A stretch of DNA of 64,000 nt from Zygaena filipendulae. Taxonomy: Eukaryota; Arthropoda; Insecta; Lepidoptera; Zygaenidae. The notes beneath the pieces are model-generated. The model searched no databases, was not told where the DNA came from, and saw only the letters and a list, made by a program, of their open reading frames with translations. The position numbers and the translations under genes are program-made. The stretch spans positions 1,639,501-1,703,500 of the forward strand of contig OU015670.1 of assembly GCA_907165275.2 (NCBI GenBank), given 5' to 3'. Position 1 is the stretch's first letter; each line of letters begins with the position of its first letter. Positions 35,079-48,228 of this stretch are shown one piece after another.

Positions 35079-35643
35079 GGAACCCGTGAAATACCCATTA
35101 TTGAGTAGTTCCGATGACCATCTGTGGTCTTCATCATCAGTTCCACTTCTTCAAATTTTGCTTTCCAAAAGCAAATAAACGATTTACTATCAAAAATACC
35201 CAAATCGCTATAGGTGTGCCTATAATTTTTGAAGAGTTCCTTCGATTACTCCAAGATTCCATCATCAGATCTCGACTTGGTGACAATGGAATCAATTTGG
35301 GAGTATCCCCTTTCAAACAAAAAAACAATTTTTTAAATCGCTTCAATCGGAACCCGTGAAATACGTATTATTTTGAGTTGTTCCGATGACCACCTGTGGT
35401 CTTCTACATCAGTTCCACTTCTTCAAATTTTGCTTTCCGAAAGCAAATGAACGATTTACTATCAAAAATACCCAAATCGCTATAGGTGTGCCTATAATTT
35501 TTGAAGAGTTCCCTCGATTTCTCCAAGATCCCATCATCAGATCCCGACTTGGTGGCAATGGGACCTAATTGGGAGTGAACCCTTTCAAACAAAAAAAGAA
35601 TTTTTCAAATCGGTCCAACCGTCTTCGAGTAATCGGTGAACAT

Positions 35644-35691
<48 letters not shown>

Positions 35692-35745
35692 ATACATACA
35701 ATCGAACATAGAACCTCCTCCTTTTTGGAAGTCGGTTAAAAATAG
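35079..35745 (+). repeat. Tandemly duplicated 270-bp repeat with A43 tract
   Basis: GGAACCCGTGAAATAC begins units at 35079 and 35349; both contain CAGTTCCACTTCTTCAAATT. An uninterrupted A run covers 35648-35690, followed by GAACATAGAACCTCCTCC and GGAAGTCGGTT, a common retrotransposon-like tail. Confidence 0.75.
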
Positions 35746-35879
35746 AAAGAAATGATAGAGCAAAAGGCGGCCTTAAAGCTAGAGGGCAATCTTTTTAAGG
35801 CAACCTTTAGGTGACAGAGAGGTGGCAAATCTATTAGAAACTGATTCATATTTTCGAGGGAGTGAAACACGAAGGAAAC

Positions 35880-36900
35880 AACTTTTTCATTACTCATGCT
35901 CGGAAAGTAGGTCTGAAGTTGCCTGAGAAGCGGGTTGAAAGTAGCTCTTTTCAGCCCTAGGGAGAATCGCTTTCAACTGACAACTGTCAAATTATTAAAA
36001 AAAAACTAGGTCTATTTTCACATTCCTATTGAACCATGTTCCAACTTTCTATACAGCCAGCGCCGTGTAAAATTGAAATAACGTAAAGTAGGTATTAATT
36101 AAAATAAAATTCACTCATTTTTTCTTAAGCTAATTAATTAATTAAAATATAAATAATATTATTTTATTTTCGTTAATTAATACTTAATAATTAAAGAAAA
36201 TATTTTTTTAGATGACTTTATTATAATTTAGGTCGCCACAATGTAAATAAAAAATACTGGCTGAATAGCTAGCCGGCCAAAGAAAAAGAAATAGGTGGGA
36301 AAGTGTCAAGCGACTATCCAATCTTCACTCATTTTTTCTTTAGCTAATTCCTATTTTTATTTTGACTTTCCTTGCATTCGTAATGAAAAGCACAGTGTTA
36401 CCCTCGGGAGAAAGTAACTTATTTAGTGCCTCGAACTATTGGCGCCCTCGCTACGCTCGGGCGCCAAACCCTATCTCGGCACTAACTGAGTTACTTTCAC
36501 CCCTTGGATAACAATGTACTATTTCATTACTCATACTCGGAAAGTAGGTCTGAAGTTGCCTGAGAAGCGGGTTGAAAGTAACACTTTTCAGCCTTAGGGA
36601 GAATCGCTTTCAACTGACAGCTGGATACTGCAGAAACTCAAGTTTTTTTTATGTCATAGGGGCCATACTTACTGGCCAGTAGCACACCTAACTAATTCAC
36701 TAATTTTTTTCTTTAGCTAATTCCTATTTTTATTTTGACTTTCCTTGCATTCGTAATGAAAAGCACAGTGTTATCCTCGGGAGAAAGACTTATTTAGTCC
36801 CTCGCTACGCTCGGGCGCCAATAGATCGAGGGACTAAATAAGTCCCTTCCCGTCTCGGGACTAAATAAGTTACTTTCACCCCTAGGATAACAATGTACTA
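35880..36900 (+). repeat. Interspersed duplicated blocks
   Basis: CGGAAAGTAGGTCTGAAGTT...CTTTCAACTGACA occurs at about 35900 and 36538; ATTTTGACTTTCCTTGCATT...CACAGTGTTA at about 36357 and 36730. A rearranged composite repeat without a coding frame. Confidence 0.65.
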
Positions 36901-37124
36901 TTATTTTTAAATATTTGAATTTCAGTAGCCATTGAACGGAACCCAACCTCTATTATTCTGACACGCTCTTGACACTTGTTTTGATATTCTTATACACCTT
37001 TAAAACTGCTTATTTGTAAAGTGTTTTTTAATGTTATAATTGTGCAATTCACTTGAGTATTGCAATAAATAGTGAGGTTATGACAACCATGCTTATTGGT
37101 TTGATAACTATACCTAATTGAATA

Positions 37125-37405
37125 CTAATATTATAAATGCGAAAGTAACTGTCTGTCTTTCTGTTTGTCTGTCTGCCTGAAAATATAAAAGCAGACAGAC
37201 GAACAAAGTTGTTTTCTTAAACTTAAATGGTTTACGTTACATTTTTCTGTCTGTCTATTACATTTTCACACCTTTACTACTCAACTGAAAATCGTGAAAT
37301 TTTCCATACAGGTTTATCGGGGGTTTAGAAAATCACAAAGACTAATTTTATCCCGGAATTCCCGCGAGAACTTCAAATTTGACGCGAGTGAAACCGAAAA
37401 GATAG
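37125..37405 (+). mobile_element. Helitron-like repeat ending beside MITE M1
   Basis: ATACTAATATTATAAATGCG, (GTCT)n, then CCCGGAATTCCCGCGAGAAC; terminal CTAGT lost. Confidence 0.55.
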
Positions 37406-37407
37406 AT

Positions 37408-37996
37408 AATGGGCATGTTGACTAATTTTTATTTTTTAGTCCGTCTTGTAGATTATTAAAAAATATTGGACACTTATTTATTCTTTTTTTACGTAATCAA
37501 AAAATAACGGCAATATATTTATATAATAATAATAATAATAATCCACATCACAACACACAGATCTACTTGATCCCACAGTAAGCTATTATTAGCTTGTGTC
37601 GTGGAAACCAAGCAAACGTGGTATATACTACATAGAATTACTTATATATTATACTATAGATATATAAACACACCCAGACTGGAAAATGGAACCCTGTGTT
37701 CATCACACAAAGTCCACCCCCACCGGGAATCGAACCCGGAACCCCTTGATTAGCGGGTAGGCAGGCATATTGAGTTGAAATTTCGCGTGACGTCACTATT
37801 CTGACAGTTTGTATGGCTATGGCGGTTTTAGCGCTGACGTAACGACCCCCTCACCCTAAACTTTAATGCGCTTTATCTCTGTATATTTTAATTTATTTAA
37901 AAAAGCAAAAAATACGTGTCTATTGTTTTTTTATTTTCTAACTGACGGACGGACTAATTAGAATTTTGATTTTCAAAAGTAGTCCACATCCCCGTT
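37408..37996 (+). mobile_element. MITE M1 interrupted by SINEs
   Basis: M1 left and right parts surround roughly 250 bases (about 37515-37768) made of the (ATT)n repeat and an S2 SINE, both reversed. Confidence 0.75.
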
Positions 37997-38157
37997 AATA
38001 TAGATAAGAGGTAAGTAGGTATATTAAGTATTAAGTACCTCTGCCGTGCCTACTATTTCGCATACTTACATTTTATCAAGGATGCAGAAAAGGACATTGG
38101 TACCTTTCATCCTGAATAAAAATGACTGTTCCTGAGGGGATTGAACAAAATCTACAT

Positions 38158-38459
38158 TATATGTATATAATAAAAATGAATCGCCAAATGTGTTGCATAA
38201 CTTCCAAAGGACTGCGCCAAATTGGATAATTGTTTTTTTTTGTGTTCGTTATTGTCAAGACAAGGTTTATATAAAAGAAGTTTGGAGTTCCTGCGGGAAT
38301 TCCGAAACTCACGCGGGTGAATCTCCGAAACGGTTGGACCGATATTGACGGGACTTTCACTGCTAATTAGCTGATGTTATAAGGAATACATTAGGCTACT
38401 TTGGAGTTCCTGCGGGAATTCCGCAACTTGCGCGAGTGAAACCGCGGGGCACAGCTAGT
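38158..38459 (+). mobile_element. Helitron-like repeat, variant C
   Basis: Doubled CCTGCGGGAATTCCG core; ends CCGCGGGGCACAGCTAGT. Confidence 0.6.
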
Positions 38460-38831
38460 CCTGAATAAAAATAACTGTTCCTAAGGGGATTGAAAAAAGT
38501 CTACATTAACGAGAGCGAAGCTGCGGGCACCAGCTTGTTTGTACGTAATGTTGGTTTAGAGTGTTGAATTCAGAAATATCACGCAATATTAAATACTTAC
38601 CTAGCAAATCATAAATTACGTTAGTTTATAATCATACATTAATTTGTACAAATAACATTAAACAAACAACTAATTTATATTGGCGATCGATTTAGTTTAA
38701 AAGATGTTTGTAGTGACTCATTAAAAATAGTTTGTATAGTACGTAGATAATATTTGTAGTAATTAGGCAACCGACAGTCTGAATACGTCTGTTTGTATAA
38801 CCTTAGTACTATTTAAGAAATTTTTTTTGTC

Positions 38832-39066
38832 TTTATGTCATAGGGGGCAAACGGGCAAGTGGTACACCTGATGGTAAGTGATTACCGCCGCCCATTCCGA
38901 CATCTGCAACACCAGAAGGCATGCAGGTGCGTTGCCGACCTGGAATGGGGATGGGAACTGGCTTTCAAGTAGCCTGCCGGAACACACCGTCAGGTGCTCG
39001 GCGACAGATTTGCAACTCGAAGGTGGTAGCTAGCCAGCCGGGCACTAGAGGGCGCCCTACCACCAT
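38832..39066 (-). repeat. tRNA-derived SINE S1 copy, head missing
   Basis: Body and tail of S1; truncated at CACCATGCC before the tRNA-like head. Confidence 0.75.
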
Positions 39067-39217
39067 GCCAAATGGGTAATACTAATTGCCACTACGGAAA
39101 TCTTTAACTGGTAGAGAATGTCACAAGGCATTAAGTTCGCCATTTGTACACACTGTGCAATAAAGAATAAATAAATAAATAAATAAATCTTAATTGAAAG
39201 GCCTTATTATCCCGATA

Positions 39218-39398
39218 CTAGCTGTTCCCGCGGTTTTTTCGGAGTTCCCGCGGGATTTCCGGGATAAAAGTACCCTATGTCCTCCTATGTACTCCTGTCA
39301 ACGCAAAATTTCGTAATGATAGGTTGAGCCGTTAAAGCGTGAAGTGTAATAAATAAACAAACAAACTCACTTTCGAATTTATAATATTAATAGATAAG
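39218..39398 (-). mobile_element. Helitron-like repeat
   Basis: ACTAGCTGTTCCCGCGG to CGAATTTATAATATTAATAG. Confidence 0.6.
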
Positions 39399-39574
39399 GA
39401 TTTGTGACCCACAAATTTAAAATTTAAATATGATGTTATAAATACAATAATGTAATAAGTTCCTACTAGTCATACTTATAATATAAACCTTCAAAAGAAA
39501 GTTAAAAGACTTTTTTTGGGCGGAACTTAAAGGATCAGAATTTAAGTATAAATTTAGATACCTATTGTATATGG

Positions 39575-39835
39575 GCTTGTCAACCAAATTTTAATTTTTA
39601 TTCCGTCCTGTAGATTAATAAAAAATATCTATTGGACACGTATTAAGTTAAAATGTCGCGTATGTGTGACGTCACTCCTTAACTTCTTAGTACTTTTTCA
39701 ATAATTTGAAAAAGCAAAAAATATGCGTCTATTACCTATCCCAGACCCATATTTTTTATAAAATAATAAAAAAAAAATTTTTTTTATTAATCTTTAAGAC
39801 GGATTAAATAGAATTTTGATTTTAATACTCCGGAT
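39575..39835 (+). mobile_element. MITE M1, strongly diverged
   Basis: GGGCTTGTCAACCAAATTTT start, TGTGACGTCACTCC centre and AGACGGATTAAATAGAATTT end. An old copy. Confidence 0.55.
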
Positions 39836-41234
39836 ACAAAGCCTACGATGATTTGGATGCGAGAAGCGAGCGGTCGTTGTGGCGATCCTTGGGGTGGCCT
39901 ATGTCCAGCAGAAGGGCGGGTCTCGGTAGATATAATATTGAGGTTGATATGATGATGAAACAAAACCTAGTTTAAGGGAATAGTTAGCTAAATTTTTTTA
40001 CTCTTTCTAAGAACTATCGACGGACAGTAAAATATGGTATACCTACCTATGTGATAATTCTCAAAGGATTGGATAATCATAGGAATGCAGTCTTACAGTA
40101 GGTAATAATAGTAGATTATGCGCCGAGGGAGTAAAGCACTGTCTTACGTCACCGGCGGCATTTTGAACCCTGACCGTAACGATGGACCCTAGGGTTAATC
40201 CCCGAGCGTAGCGAGGGAATTCAAAATATAACCCCCAAGCGAAGTGAGGAAGTTATGTAGAGTCCTGAGGGTAGCGAGGGGTTTAAGCTACCCGTGACGA
40301 AGACATCAGGTTTTATCCTCGAGGTGCATACCCTACTCTACTTTTATACCTACTGCGAGACATTAATCCTCTTTACACGAGCAGAGGAGCAGACGGTTTA
40401 TTCGAAAATAAAACTTGCCACCACAGGCAGACCACATAAAAGAAAACAATACGCTACAAATAACGTTCCAAACTCAAATCACTTTACTACCTTGGGAGTT
40501 TCATACAACATTACCTCCCTCTCTTGGGTTGGGATGTAATGCCTTGCTTAACTTATGCCTTGCTTATGTAAATGGACATTATCGAGCAGGTGGTATGAAA
40601 AATAACTTACTAATCTATATTAATTATAAAAATGACTCCCTATAATATAGGAATCTCTTGGGCACGGCATTACGAGTACATTCAGTAAGTCCAGTACATT
40701 AGGAGTAAATTAGGCTACTTTGGAGTTCGCACGCGAATTCCTAAATTCACGCGGATGGAACCGCTGGGCACAGCTATAGTATAATATTTAAAAACAAATT
40801 GACATGTGAGAAGTACTTATCTATAATACGTGCGTGCGGTGATATTTTAATACTTAAAATATCTTTGAGTATAAATATAATATAATAACTGAATTTATAA
40901 ACTCACCATAAAAAGTAAAGAGGTAGAATACATTTCGCTAAACAAAGTTATGCCAAAAATTATTTCGGAACGCAAGTTTAAAAGTTTCGCGCGTAAACTG
41001 ACGCGAGCTTTACAAATGGCCGCGTTCGTGCTGTGCTTGCGAACAAGCGTCTCGACCTATACTAACACATTAGAATACCGTAGAGTTCAGTAAAAGGATT
41101 GATTTATTACCACCTTGTGACCTTTCACCGAGCGTGACATCCAACCTCCAAACGTCATATGGTGGGTCCACTGTGAGTTCTGGAGACTTAAGACTCCGCG
41201 TACTTGATACCTTAATATAGCTGCTAGGCTTAAT

Positions 41235-42306
41235 CAGAGGCGTCTTTACCTATGGTGCAGGGTGTGCGTTGCACACGGGCGCAGCGCTCCTAGGGGGCGC
41301 CGAGCACCGCTCCATTGGGGTTTGACAGTTTGTGGTAACTTGATGTGCTGTTACTTGTACTTTGTAGGCAAGGGCGTCGCCAACTTATGACTAAGGGGGG
41401 GCAATGGGGCAATATTATGGAGGATTAAAAATATGAACGCCTGGTAGTCGAAAGCATGAAGTGTTACACTATGGAAGTCTTTGCTTCGATGACGATTGTA
41501 ATAAGAACGGTTCTAACATCAATGTATATCTTATTCTAATATATATAAATCACGTGTCACGTTGTTTGTCCGCGATGGACTCCGAAACTACTGAACGCAT
41601 TTTGATAAAATTTTGTAACCATTCATAAAATGGTCCAACTTAAAAGATAGGATAGTTTTTATCCCGGAATTCCCGCGGGAACTCCAAGGACGTAGAGTAC
41701 TACTTCCCGGAATTCCCGCGGGAATTCCGAAATTACCGCGGATGAAATCGCGGGGGACAGCTAGTATATTTATAACTATACATAATAACTTCTACTTTAG
41801 GTATGCCGCAGTGCCGCATACAAATTATACAAAACTAACGTGAATGCTGTAATGCTGGTGAACGGCTGTCGTAGAAAGAAATGCAATGCGCACTCACACC
41901 ATACCTACCTCCAACCTACATATTTTTACACTATTTAATGGCCTTGCAAATCTGATATAGTCGTAATGAAAATGGCGGCGATTTTAAAAACGGATTTCAA
42001 AATCTTAATGTTATTCTGAATATTTCAATACTTTCTACAATATACATTAAACCTTGTGAATTTATTTACGTTTTGTCATGCGATGCGGAATTTATTAATA
42101 GGTAAGGAAGTCAATTGCTCGCACTTTGGTCGCTTTGCGACTAGCTACATTTGATCTCTAGGGGGGATAACTGCCCCTCCCTGCCCCCTTGGCGACGTCC
42201 CTGTTTGTAGGTACCTACCTATTCCATTTTTACCGCGCGCTTACTAGGGTACGCTAGGGTACCTAATGTTTGCACACGGGCGCTACATGGGCTAGAGACG
42301 CCTCTG
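41235..42306. mobile_element. Non-autonomous hAT-type element with 8-bp target duplication
   Basis: Termini CAGAGGCGTCT and AGACGCCTCTG form perfect 11-base inverted repeats. GGCTTAAT directly flanks both ends (41227-41234, 42307-42314). No transposase frame is inside; a Helitron-like repeat is nested at 41533-41765. Confidence 0.85.
41533..41765 (+). mobile_element. Helitron-like repeat nested in hAT-type element
   Basis: TATATATAAATCACGTGTCA to ATCGCGGGGGACAGCTAGT, with a doubled core. Confidence 0.6.
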
Positions 42307-42326
42307 GGCTTAATATAAGTCTAGTT

Positions 42327-42656
42327 AATAGGGATGTGGACTACTTTTGAAAATCATAATTATAATTAGTCCGTCAGTTAGAAAATAAAAAAACAATAGA
42401 CACGTATTTTTTGCTTTTTTAAATAAATTAAAATATACACGATAAAGAGCATTAAAGTTTAGGGTGAGGGGGTCGTGACGTCACTAACCGCTAAACCGCC
42501 ATACAAACTGTCAGAATAGTGACGTCACGCGTAATTTCAATTCAATATATCGCCGTTATTTTTTGATTACGTAAAAAAAGAAAAAATACGTGTCCAATAT
42601 TTTTTAATAATCTACAAGACGGACTAAAAAATAAAAATTGGTCAACATGCCCATTT
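42327..42656 (-). mobile_element. MITE M1, full copy beside a hAT-type element
   Basis: AATAGGGATGTGGACTACTT to TCAACATGCCCATTT, starting 13 bases after the target duplication of the element at 41235. Confidence 0.8.
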
Positions 42657-42968
42657 GGACATAGAACCGCATAAAAGTACTCTGCACTGACTCACAGTCA
42701 TAGAATTGAAAGTTTGATGGTTCCAACACATGAGTTGGCGGGAACCTAGTAGGTAAGCTGTATTCACCACGATTGAAAGTCCATGGCTCTGCCTGCGCTG
42801 AATGTGTTTCTATGCCTAATAATTATTGTTAATTTTTCGATGAAACTAACGCACTATGCGTAATACAGTAAAATGTGGACGCACGACACGTGGAACCCCT
42901 GGCTAGTTCCCCTGGTTGTGATACTGTGGTAATGGAATTAAAATTCTTTATGATTAGCCTAAAAGTCA

Positions 42969-43129
42969 CCACACACAGAAGCCGGAGGCGAAGCGACGGC
43001 GAAGGCGTGCATTTTGTATCGTTTAAGTTTGTACAAAGCACACGATCCGGAGCGTCGAGTGTGTATAGTGCTTCGTACAAACTTGAACGATACAAAATGC
43101 ACGCCTTCGCCTCCGGCTTCTGTGCGTGG
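42969..43129. repeat. Inverted repeat with GC-rich arms
   Basis: CACAGAAGCCGGAGGCG and GCGTGCATTTTGTATCGTTT pair with their inverse at 43068-43129; the left arm has 10 extra bases (AAGCGACGGC). Confidence 0.65.
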
Positions 43130-43565
43130 CGCACTTAAGGGTGTGGTGTGCGACGAAAAGCAAGCGATAGTAATGTGCTATCGCTCGCAGATGTGCTACT
43201 TTTACCCTGTGATTGATATAATTTAGATGCTTGATTTTTTACAAAAGAATTGATTTTAAAGCTAGATTGTTAACAAAGACATTCTATAGGTACTTAAAAA
43301 ATCATTGATTGTTAAGGTGTTTTTTGTAACTAAAATTTTTGTTAGGTGCTTTTCTCCCGCACGCTAGCAGCTTTCTTCCAGCAGCCTACGCTATCATTTC
43401 ACAGCTCCATTTTCGACTTAGCCTCTTAAATACCAGAGGTTAGGTACGTAGGTATTTTATCAATTTTAACATTATGCAATCTCCTTATTGAGATGGTGAC
43501 AAAACTCTCTACTTGCTCTCAACCTGTGCCACATTACATTCGTCTATCCTTCAATAGGTACCTAC

Positions 43566-44093
43566 CTACTTATACCTAATAATATCATTAATCAGAAAAG
43601 AATCTCTATCGCCCTTGGTGACGGCATCACGCGTTAGCGGCTGGACCGCTAATTGTTTTTTTGTTGTGTTTGTTAATGCAATGAGAAGATTCCTGTAAAA
43701 CAAGTTTAGGGTTCCTGTGGGAAATCCAAAACTCACGCGGGTGAATCGCAGAAACGGTTGGACTGATTTTGACGAGACTTTCACTGCTAATTAGCTGATG
43801 TTATAAGAAGTAAATTAGGCTACATCGACGTTCCTGCGGGAATATATTTTTTATACTAGCTGTCCCGCGCGGTGTCACCCGCGACAATTTCGAAGTTCCC
43901 GCGGAATTGTTCCATACAAACTTTTCGACCCCTTTTCATCCCCTTAGGGATTGAATTTTCAAAAATCCTTTCTTATCGGATGTGTACGTCATACAAAGAA
44001 CACACCATCCAAGTTTCAGGTCTCTACGATCAGCGGTTTAGGCTGCGCGTTGATCCATCAGTCGTTCAGGACAAAGGATTTTATATTATATAG
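43566..44093. mobile_element. Two abutting Helitron-like repeats in opposite orientation
   Basis: 43566-43850 is variant C (+). 43855-44093 is variant A (-), starting ACTAGCTGTCCCGCGCGG. Confidence 0.55.
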
Positions 44094-45763
44094 ATTACGT
44101 AACGTGTTGACGTAAAATCTTAAGAGATGGTGGTAACTTCGATGTTGGGTTAAAAATTAAATATAGCACTGCTTTAGCAGATGGTGGTAGGCCTCCTGAG
44201 TCTTGCCCATCTTTCGTCATTAATTTGTATGGAGGGCAATGAAAATAAAAGAACAAAACGGGCTTAAAGGCTATTTTATATTGAACACACAGGCACTTAG
44301 ATGAGTAAAAATTAATTATATTTTATACAAAAATATATAAGACCATACTTCCACAATACAAAGTTAAATCACACAAATATTTACAAATTGATCCATTCTT
44401 ACAAAAGGCAAACGATAAAGAGTAATATGGCAATTACGATAGTATTTAAAAAAATCTACAAAGTTCTCACAATGGACTTTAGTAGATACATAGAGCATTT
44501 AGCTAGCGTCATGTAAAATAAATATATAGGTGATTGTACTAGACACGTCATTTACTCACTTCTGTACCTACTGTTGTGGTACCTATTTCGCGAAAATAAT
44601 TTCATATCTGGCAAAAGCAAAGTATAAAATCCATCATTGCAGATATTTTGACACTGTTTTAATTTTGTACACCCTTCCCACTTAACCCTGTATATAAAAA
44701 TTATGCGAGTGTCAAATGTCAATTTAACCTGAACAAAACTTATTTTGGGCTTAGTCCGGTTCTAGACTTATCTAAATCGACACTAAATAGTTGCAACTCG
44801 CCTAAGTAGAAATCAATAAATTTCTTAATTCGATTTTTTTAATTCGAACCTAGTACCGGAAATAGCGCGTTCAACCAAATCAGCGTATGCAAAATATTGT
44901 ATTTTACTATACTTACTACATATATATAAAAAAACAAAACTTAATGTAAAAAAAACAATAAATTAAAAGAAAATCGATTAAAAACTGAGGATAAATTTAA
45001 AAATAGAGAAAACAATAAAGCTAACGGATACCACAGTCTAAAAAGATTATGAAATTAAACATAATTAAAATATTATAGTTAAAGCGCGGTCTCACTACGC
45101 GTATAGTTAGCTGCCCCCTTAGCCAAGTTGACAATTTATAATCCTAAAATCGTTCAATCAAAAGTCAAATCTTGCGCGACCACGTGTCATGAAGATTTAT
45201 TTCAGTTTTCTATGCGTTAAAAATTTTATAGATTGTCAACTTGACTAAGGGGGCAAGAGGAAGAAAATGCGGGCTCCAGCTGCGTGCTGGAGCAGCCGCT
45301 AAAAATCTATTAATGGGGAAGATTACTTCGAACTTCTAACAGAGGGCGTTTAACTACCAAAAGGCTTTGATAAAGCTGTATATTGTTTTTTTTATTGTAT
45401 CTTTGCCCCAAGTTAGTACCTATTCAATATATATGATTTATAAAAAAGTATATTATATAAATTAGTTGCTTACCTATAGTACAAGCTACACTTATTTTGG
45501 GACCAGGTGGCACTGTGATAATTATTATTCAAGCGTTACTATTATTAAAACTGAAAAATAGCCATAATCTTACTACTTCATAATTTCTGAGACTTATAAA
45601 AACCAATATATTTTTTGAATGACCGTCAAATATCCGCCCAGTGGGAACGCGACCAACTTACACAGTAAAAATACGAATACAAAAGAGATAAATATTATAC
45701 AAACACAACATTATTTTGTTCATTTTTATATTTATTGCTATTTTTTTTTTGTTTATTTATTAC
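44094..45763. other. Unassigned AT-rich stretch
   Basis: Apart from the short MITE at 45112, no repeat or gene is recognised. It lies 3' of Chmp7 and could include its distal 3' UTR, but nothing in the sequence proves it. Confidence 0.3.
45112..45255. mobile_element. Short MITE
   Basis: TGCCCCCTTAGCCAAGTTGA and (inverted) TGTCAACTTGACTAAGGGGGCA. Related sequence at 3042-3070 and 30525-30545. Confidence 0.6.
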
Positions 45764-46212
45764 ACTAGCTGTGCCCCGCGGTTTCACCCGCGGTAATTTC
45801 GGAGTTCCCGCGGGAATTCCGGGATAAAAAGTAGCCTATGTCCTACCCCTGACAACGTGCATGCCAAATTTCATCCAAATCCGTTCAGCCGTTTTTGCGT
45901 GATTGAGTAAACGTATGCGAGGATAAGAGCTCGAAAGCGCATTTTCACCCGACTTGCTTCAAATTTATCGTCACTGCTCAGCTCCTATGAGTCTTAGCGT
46001 TATGTTATATAGCCTGCCCAGGAGTATGGACTACAAGCGTACCAAGTTTGGTTGAAATCCCTTCCGTAGTTTTTGACCCATGCGTGCACATACAGACAGA
46101 CAGACAGACAAAAAATTTACTGATTGCATTTTTGGCATCAGTATCGATCACCATTCATCCTCGAATATATTATATTCAATGTACAGAATTGACCTCTCTA
46201 CAGTTTTATTAT
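45764..46212 (-). mobile_element. Helitron-like repeat, long variant B
   Basis: ACTAGCTGTGCCCCGCGGTT; interrupted at its far end by MITE M4 at a TA. Confidence 0.65.
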
Positions 46213-46213
46213 A

Positions 46214-46442
46214 TGGACGCAGATAAGCAATAACATGTTAACCCACAATAACGATTCAAAACGCTTTATTGAGAATTATAGAGCGTTTTTTAATTATGTG
46301 TTTACCTTATTACATTGTATAAATACCAAAAATCATTTAAACATAAAAAAATGCTGAAACAAAATGACGATATGATTTTAAAACACGATTTATTCAACAT
46401 TTCTCCAATGTGGGTTAACACACTATTGCTTATCTATGTCCA
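46214..46442. mobile_element. TA-flanked MITE M4
   Basis: Termini TGGACGCAGATAAGCAATAA and (reverse) TGGACATAGATAAGCAATAG, followed by GTTAACCCACA on both sides; TA at 46212-46213 and 46443-46444. It is inserted in a longer repeat also present, uninterrupted, near 1790. Confidence 0.8.
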
Positions 46443-47589
46443 TATGTAGTATATATAGATAGATTACTCTACCTGACCCTAGAGATGTCTTGTCCAAATA
46501 CATCGCGATCATCTTGTTGTTTTTAGGATGAAATAACGCCCTCTAGAATTACTTTTTCCTAATTTATTACCTATTTGCGTTTTCTCATTACTTTTTGATG
46601 GCGATAAACAAAACGCAAAAGGAATTACACATAATATCCAAAGTTTGAATCATTAAATTGATACAAAAATCTCATAGAAAAAAGCACTTCCAGTTGTTCC
46701 CGAATTTCCCATTCCTTTGGGCAACTTTACCAATTTTTATCTTTTCTAAAAACTATATTACGACTACCGTATTACGACAAAAATTAACCAAATCGGTCCA
46801 GCCGTTCTCGATATGCGATATGCAACGACCAGCATTTCATTTCTATTTAATTAGATATTAGCATGTCACGACTCCAAGCCAGTTACAGTACAGACTTGAA
46901 AGAGGACAATACTCAAAGCATTTTATTTTAAGAAAAACCCATGAAATTAGAATTTATTTACCGATAACATTCAACTGTAAAAAAAACTTATCAATAAATC
47001 TCACTCGTTATCAATAAGAATAATATATATATTTTTTTACAATTCCTATATTTAATTATTATTTTAATTATCTTTTTTTTTTGTTTTTTTGAAGGTTTTT
47101 TCTTCATAATAATTATTAACCCCTAAGCAAAAATTACATACTATTTACTTTTGTATCGATTATTATTATATACAAAGTTTTATCACTATTATCTTTATAC
47201 AGCAGATATTAAATTATGTATATTTATTACAATATAATATAGCTTCACCCCACGGTTTTCAAACTAGTATGTTATTTTATTCCTAGGGGATCAGGAAATT
47301 AACCGGGGCGAGATCACGATTCTTGATCACCCCATTAATAAAGTCCTCACCGTAAAGTTTTAAACTCATCTTAAAAATATAAGTAAGATCACTAATATGG
47401 CATAATTATAAACAGTACTTGAAATCACAACAAGGTCTTTTTGGCGCAGCAGTTAGTTAGGGGGACGATAGATCCTCCAAAATGTCCGATTACTTTCGTT
47501 TTTAACAGCAACCAAACTGCGCTACAATCCTTCATTCCTACCCTAGAAAGTACCACTACGTGCGCCAAACTATCCACCCGCTCGTGATT

Positions 47590-48216
47590 TTGGCGCGATC
47601 TGGCGACGTTGGCGCGATCTGGCGACGTTGGCGCGATCTGGCGACGTTGGCGCGATCTGGCGACGTTGGCGCGATCTGGCGACGTTGGCGCGATCTGGCG
47701 ACGTTGGCGCGATCTGGCGACGTTGGCGCGATCTGGCGACGTTGGTGCGATCTGGCAACGTTGGCGCGATCTGGCGACATTGGCGCGATCTGGCGACGTT
47801 GGCGCGATCTGGCGACGTTGGCGCGATCTGGCGACGTTGGCGCGATCTGGCGACGTTGGCGCGATCTGGCGACGTTGGCGCGATCTGGCGACGTTGGCGC
47901 GATCTGGCGACGTTGGCGCGATCTGGCGACGTTGGCGCGATCTGGCGACGTTGGCGCGATCTGGCGACGTTGGTGCGATCTGGCAACGTTGGCGCGATCT
48001 GGCGACATTGGCGCGATCTGGCGACGTTGGTGCGATCTGGCAACGTTGGCGCGATCTGGCGACATTGGCGCGATCTGGCGACGTTGGCGCGATCTGGCGA
48101 CATTGGCGCGATCTGGCGACGTTGGCGCGATCTGGCGACTTTGGCGCGATCTGGCGACGTTGGCGCAATCTGGCGGCGTTAGCGCGATTTGACAGTTTTG
48201 GCGCAATCTGGAGGTG
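47590..48216 (-). repeat. 19-bp minisatellite, 33 units, next to the Chmp7 stop codon
   Basis: + strand unit TTGGCGCGATCTGGCGACG, exactly 19 bases in every unit from 47590 to 48216; the last three units diverge. It ends 13 bases from the stop codon, so it should be in the 3' UTR or just after it. Several long frames across it are artefacts. Confidence 0.92.
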
Positions 48217-48228
48217 TTGGCGGCGGCA

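Larger units (their letters stand above)
39067..41234. other. Retrotransposon tails and unassigned DNA
   Basis: 39100-39187 is a 3' tail ending (AAAT)n, also seen at 53320-53412. 39840-39960 resembles a LINE 3' end (GGTGGCCTATGTCCAGCAG then GATGATG). 40130-40330 has repeated CGAGCGTAGCGAGGG. No gene seen. Confidence 0.45.
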
